NCBI GenBank assembly: GCA_020445605.1
Contig: JAGRGH010000049.1
Span: 1-64,000 of the forward strand
Reading direction: 5' to 3'
Source of the DNA: Chromatiales bacterium
Lineage (GTDB): Bacteria; Pseudomonadota; Gammaproteobacteria; JAGRGH01
DNA length: 64,000 nt
The notes under the pieces are model-generated. The model was given only the letters and a program-made list of their open reading frames with translations. It was not told the DNA's origin and searched no databases. The stretch's first letter is position 1. The number at the start of each line of letters is the position of its first letter. This document shows positions 62,719-64,000 of the stretch, in pieces. The position numbers were made by a program, and so were the translations under genes.

Positions 62719-63695
62719 TCGCCGCGGACCATGCTGGTCGCCACGGTACGCACGCTCAGCATGGGCACTTCGCCCATTGCGGTGACATGGTGTTCGTCGT
62801 CGAGCGGTGCACCGAAGGTGCTGACTGCGCCGAGGCGCGAGCCGCCGCTCAGGGGCTCTCCGGACCTGACCGACTCGATGTAGACCGAGATGGACGCGAG
62901 CCCGTCGGAGTAGACCAGCTGCTCAGCACCGCGGCGGTCTTCGTGCCCCGCGAGTCGCGCCATCGTGGTCTGCCGGAACCCGGGCGGAACCTGGCTCGGT
63001 GACCAGCTTGCACGGCCGTTCTGGATCAGGTCCGGGACGGGAGTCTGCACCTGACGGAAAGCGGCATTGGCACTGGACAGCGTCAGTTCCGCGGGGGCGA
63101 TCGGGCTGTCGGTGTTCAGGTTCGTGAACTGGATGCGCTCAACGGGCTGCTTCGATTCGCTGAGCATTTCGACGCGCAGCGGCAGCGCGGTGTCCCGATC
63201 GAGCCAGAGTGAGTAGCCATAGCGGAATTCGTCGCGCGCTTCGATGTCGATGCGCTGCGCATCGCGCCCGGCAACGCGCTCGTCGCCGGCGAGCTGCACC
63301 ACGTAGTTCTCATGCAGGCGTTGAAAATCGGCTGAGCCCAGTACCCCGAGCGTCTGGTTCGGGCGGCGTTGATCGATCACGATCGAAGCCCGGTCGGGCA
63401 GTACGCAGGTGACGCGTTCGTGATCGCGCAGGATCTCGCGCGCCGGACCGTCCAGCGAAATCAGGCGCTCGCGCTCGACCTCGCCTGTTCCGCTGTGCCA
63501 GATTCGCATCGATGCCAGCTTCTGGCCCTGCTGGACGACGAAGGTGCCCTCGTAGTCGAGGTTGTGGACGGCGGCGCGCATGCGCGCCAGCCACGCCAGC
63601 GCGAGGTCATTGCCAGCGGCGGCCGCGGCGGCGTGCAGGGCGGCAATGGCCACGGCCGCGGCGGCGAGGCCGCGACGGCGGCGTGGCTCAATCAT
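62715..63695 (-). CDS. rseB: Sigma-E factor negative regulatory protein RseB/MucB
   Basis: The 326-residue periplasmic protein binds and protects the anti-sigma factor RseA until lipopolysaccharide or lipoprotein stress signals arrive. A signal peptide (cleavage near AAAGN, residue 28) precedes the LolA-like fold (LDYEGTFVVQQGQKLASMRI, RVTCVLPDRASIVID) and the C-terminal domain (VYSDGLASISVYIE). It overlaps the rseA stop by 8 bases. Confidence 0.93.
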   Translation of the reverse strand: MIEPRRRRGLAAAAVAIAALHAAAAAAGNDLALAWLARMRAAVHNLDYEGTFVVQQGQKLASMRIWHSGTGEVERERLISLDGPAREILRDHERVTCVLPDRASIVIDQRRPNQTLGVLGSADFQRLHENYVVQLAGDERVAGRDAQRIDIEARDEFRYGYSLWLDRDTALPLRVEMLSESKQPVERIQFTNLNTDSPIAPAELTLSSANAAFRQVQTPVPDLIQNGRASWSPSQVPPGFRQTTMARLAGHEDRRGAEQLVYSDGLASISVYIESVRSGEPLSGGSRLGAVSTFGAPLDDEHHVTAMGEVPMLSVRTVATSMVRGE

Positions 63696-63999
63696 TGGGC
63701 GTGAAACTCACGACACTCGTGTACGGCAGCAGACCCTTCATGTGCTGGGCGCCGGCCAGTTCGTTGTGTCGCAGCAGCAGGCTGTCCAGGCGGTCGCGTT
63801 CCGCGGCACTCGGCACGCTGGCCCGCGAGGTGACGCTGGCGGCGACCGGGCGGGTGTCCTGGATCGGAACCGAGGCGACCAGCTGGCCCGCAGCCGGCAG
63901 CGGTGCGTCGGCGCCGCGCCACTGCACGAACGCGATGGCGGCGACCGATGCGGCGGCGGCAAGGGAGGCCCAGGTCCAGCGCGGTGTGGAACGTCGGCG
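63688..63999 (-). CDS. rseA: Anti-sigma-E factor RseA/MucA, C-terminal part (truncated by window edge)
   Basis: The visible 103 codons contain the membrane helix (WASLAAAASVAAIAFVQW) and the periplasmic C-terminus ending LLLRHNELAGAQHMKGLLPY, the RseA/MucA tail recognised by RseB. The cytoplasmic sigma-binding domain lies beyond the right edge, as does, presumably, rpoE. The frame remains open to the edge. An internal GTG at 63925-63927 is not the true start. Confidence 0.85.
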   Translation of the reverse strand, partial: RRRSTPRWTWASLAAAASVAAIAFVQWRGADAPLPAAGQLVASVPIQDTRPVAASVTSRASVPSAAERDRLDSLLLRHNELAGAQHMKGLLPYTSVVSFTPND

Positions 64000-64000
64000 T

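Overview
The window is a chromosomal segment of a GC-rich gammaproteobacterium. The lineage is inferred from three things: the conserved block rlmN-pilW-rodZ-hisS-yfgM-bamB-der, the rseA-rseB-rseC-degQ envelope-stress cluster, and a split class II ribonucleotide reductase of the Pseudomonas type. A periplasmic nitrate reductase operon, a flavocytochrome c sulfide dehydrogenase, an octahaem hydroxylamine-oxidoreductase-like cytochrome, a PPi-dependent phosphofructokinase and a proton-pumping pyrophosphatase suggest a sulfur-oxidising, nitrate-respiring and possibly autotrophic organism. The lifestyle is an inference.

Layout. Positions 1-2950 are an accessory patch: a REP-associated tyrosine transposase, several REP-like palindromes, an AT-rich orphan lipoprotein gene, fragments of two transposases, a vapBC toxin-antitoxin pair with a candidate operator, and an RHS remnant. 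Positions 2945-7074 hold two peptide-type ABC permeases and a nagZ/retropepsin/small-domain operon. Positions 7122-15461 hold a hypothetical gene, an RND efflux pump with its adaptor, an S24-like protein, an Atm1-type exporter, cca and phhB. Positions 15458-19342 hold a NarX/NarL-like two-component system, an Mth938-like protein and a secreted beta-helix protein. Positions 19644-22915 hold an AraC regulator and a large beta-helix surface protein that share an upstream 19-bp motif. Positions 22958-35036 are mostly housekeeping: a Ycf46-type AAA ATPase, ndk, rlmN to der, a YoaA-type helicase and tsaB. A PEP-CTERM-like protein follows.

Positions 35850-55144 are the respiratory core. An FNR-type regulator (with FeS cysteines) and a second Crp/Fnr regulator are divergent. 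A minus-strand series napD-A-G-H-B-F, a 33-codon frame, then moaA-moaB-moeA-moaD-moaE combines the reductase with the synthesis of its molybdopterin cofactor. Going right, a NrdR-controlled split B12-dependent ribonucleotide reductase is followed by an octahaem HAO-like cytochrome, a TPR protein and fccA-fccB. Both the nap operon and the octahaem gene have a TTGAY-N4-GTCAA box centred exactly 41.5 bp upstream of the start point implied by a good -10 element, so they probably answer to the same anaerobic or NO-responsive regulator. The working hypothesis is a sulfide-fed periplasmic nitrogen-oxide reduction route: NapA makes nitrite, the octahaem protein handles nitrite or hydroxylamine, and flavocytochrome c supplies or shares electrons.

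Positions 55304-60379 hold tRNA-Ala(GGC), a phosphodiesterase, inorganic pyrophosphatase, the K+-independent H+-pyrophosphatase and the PPi-dependent phosphofructokinase, a pyrophosphate-economy cluster. Positions 60729-64000 hold degQ, rseC, rseB and the end of rseA, which runs off the right edge.
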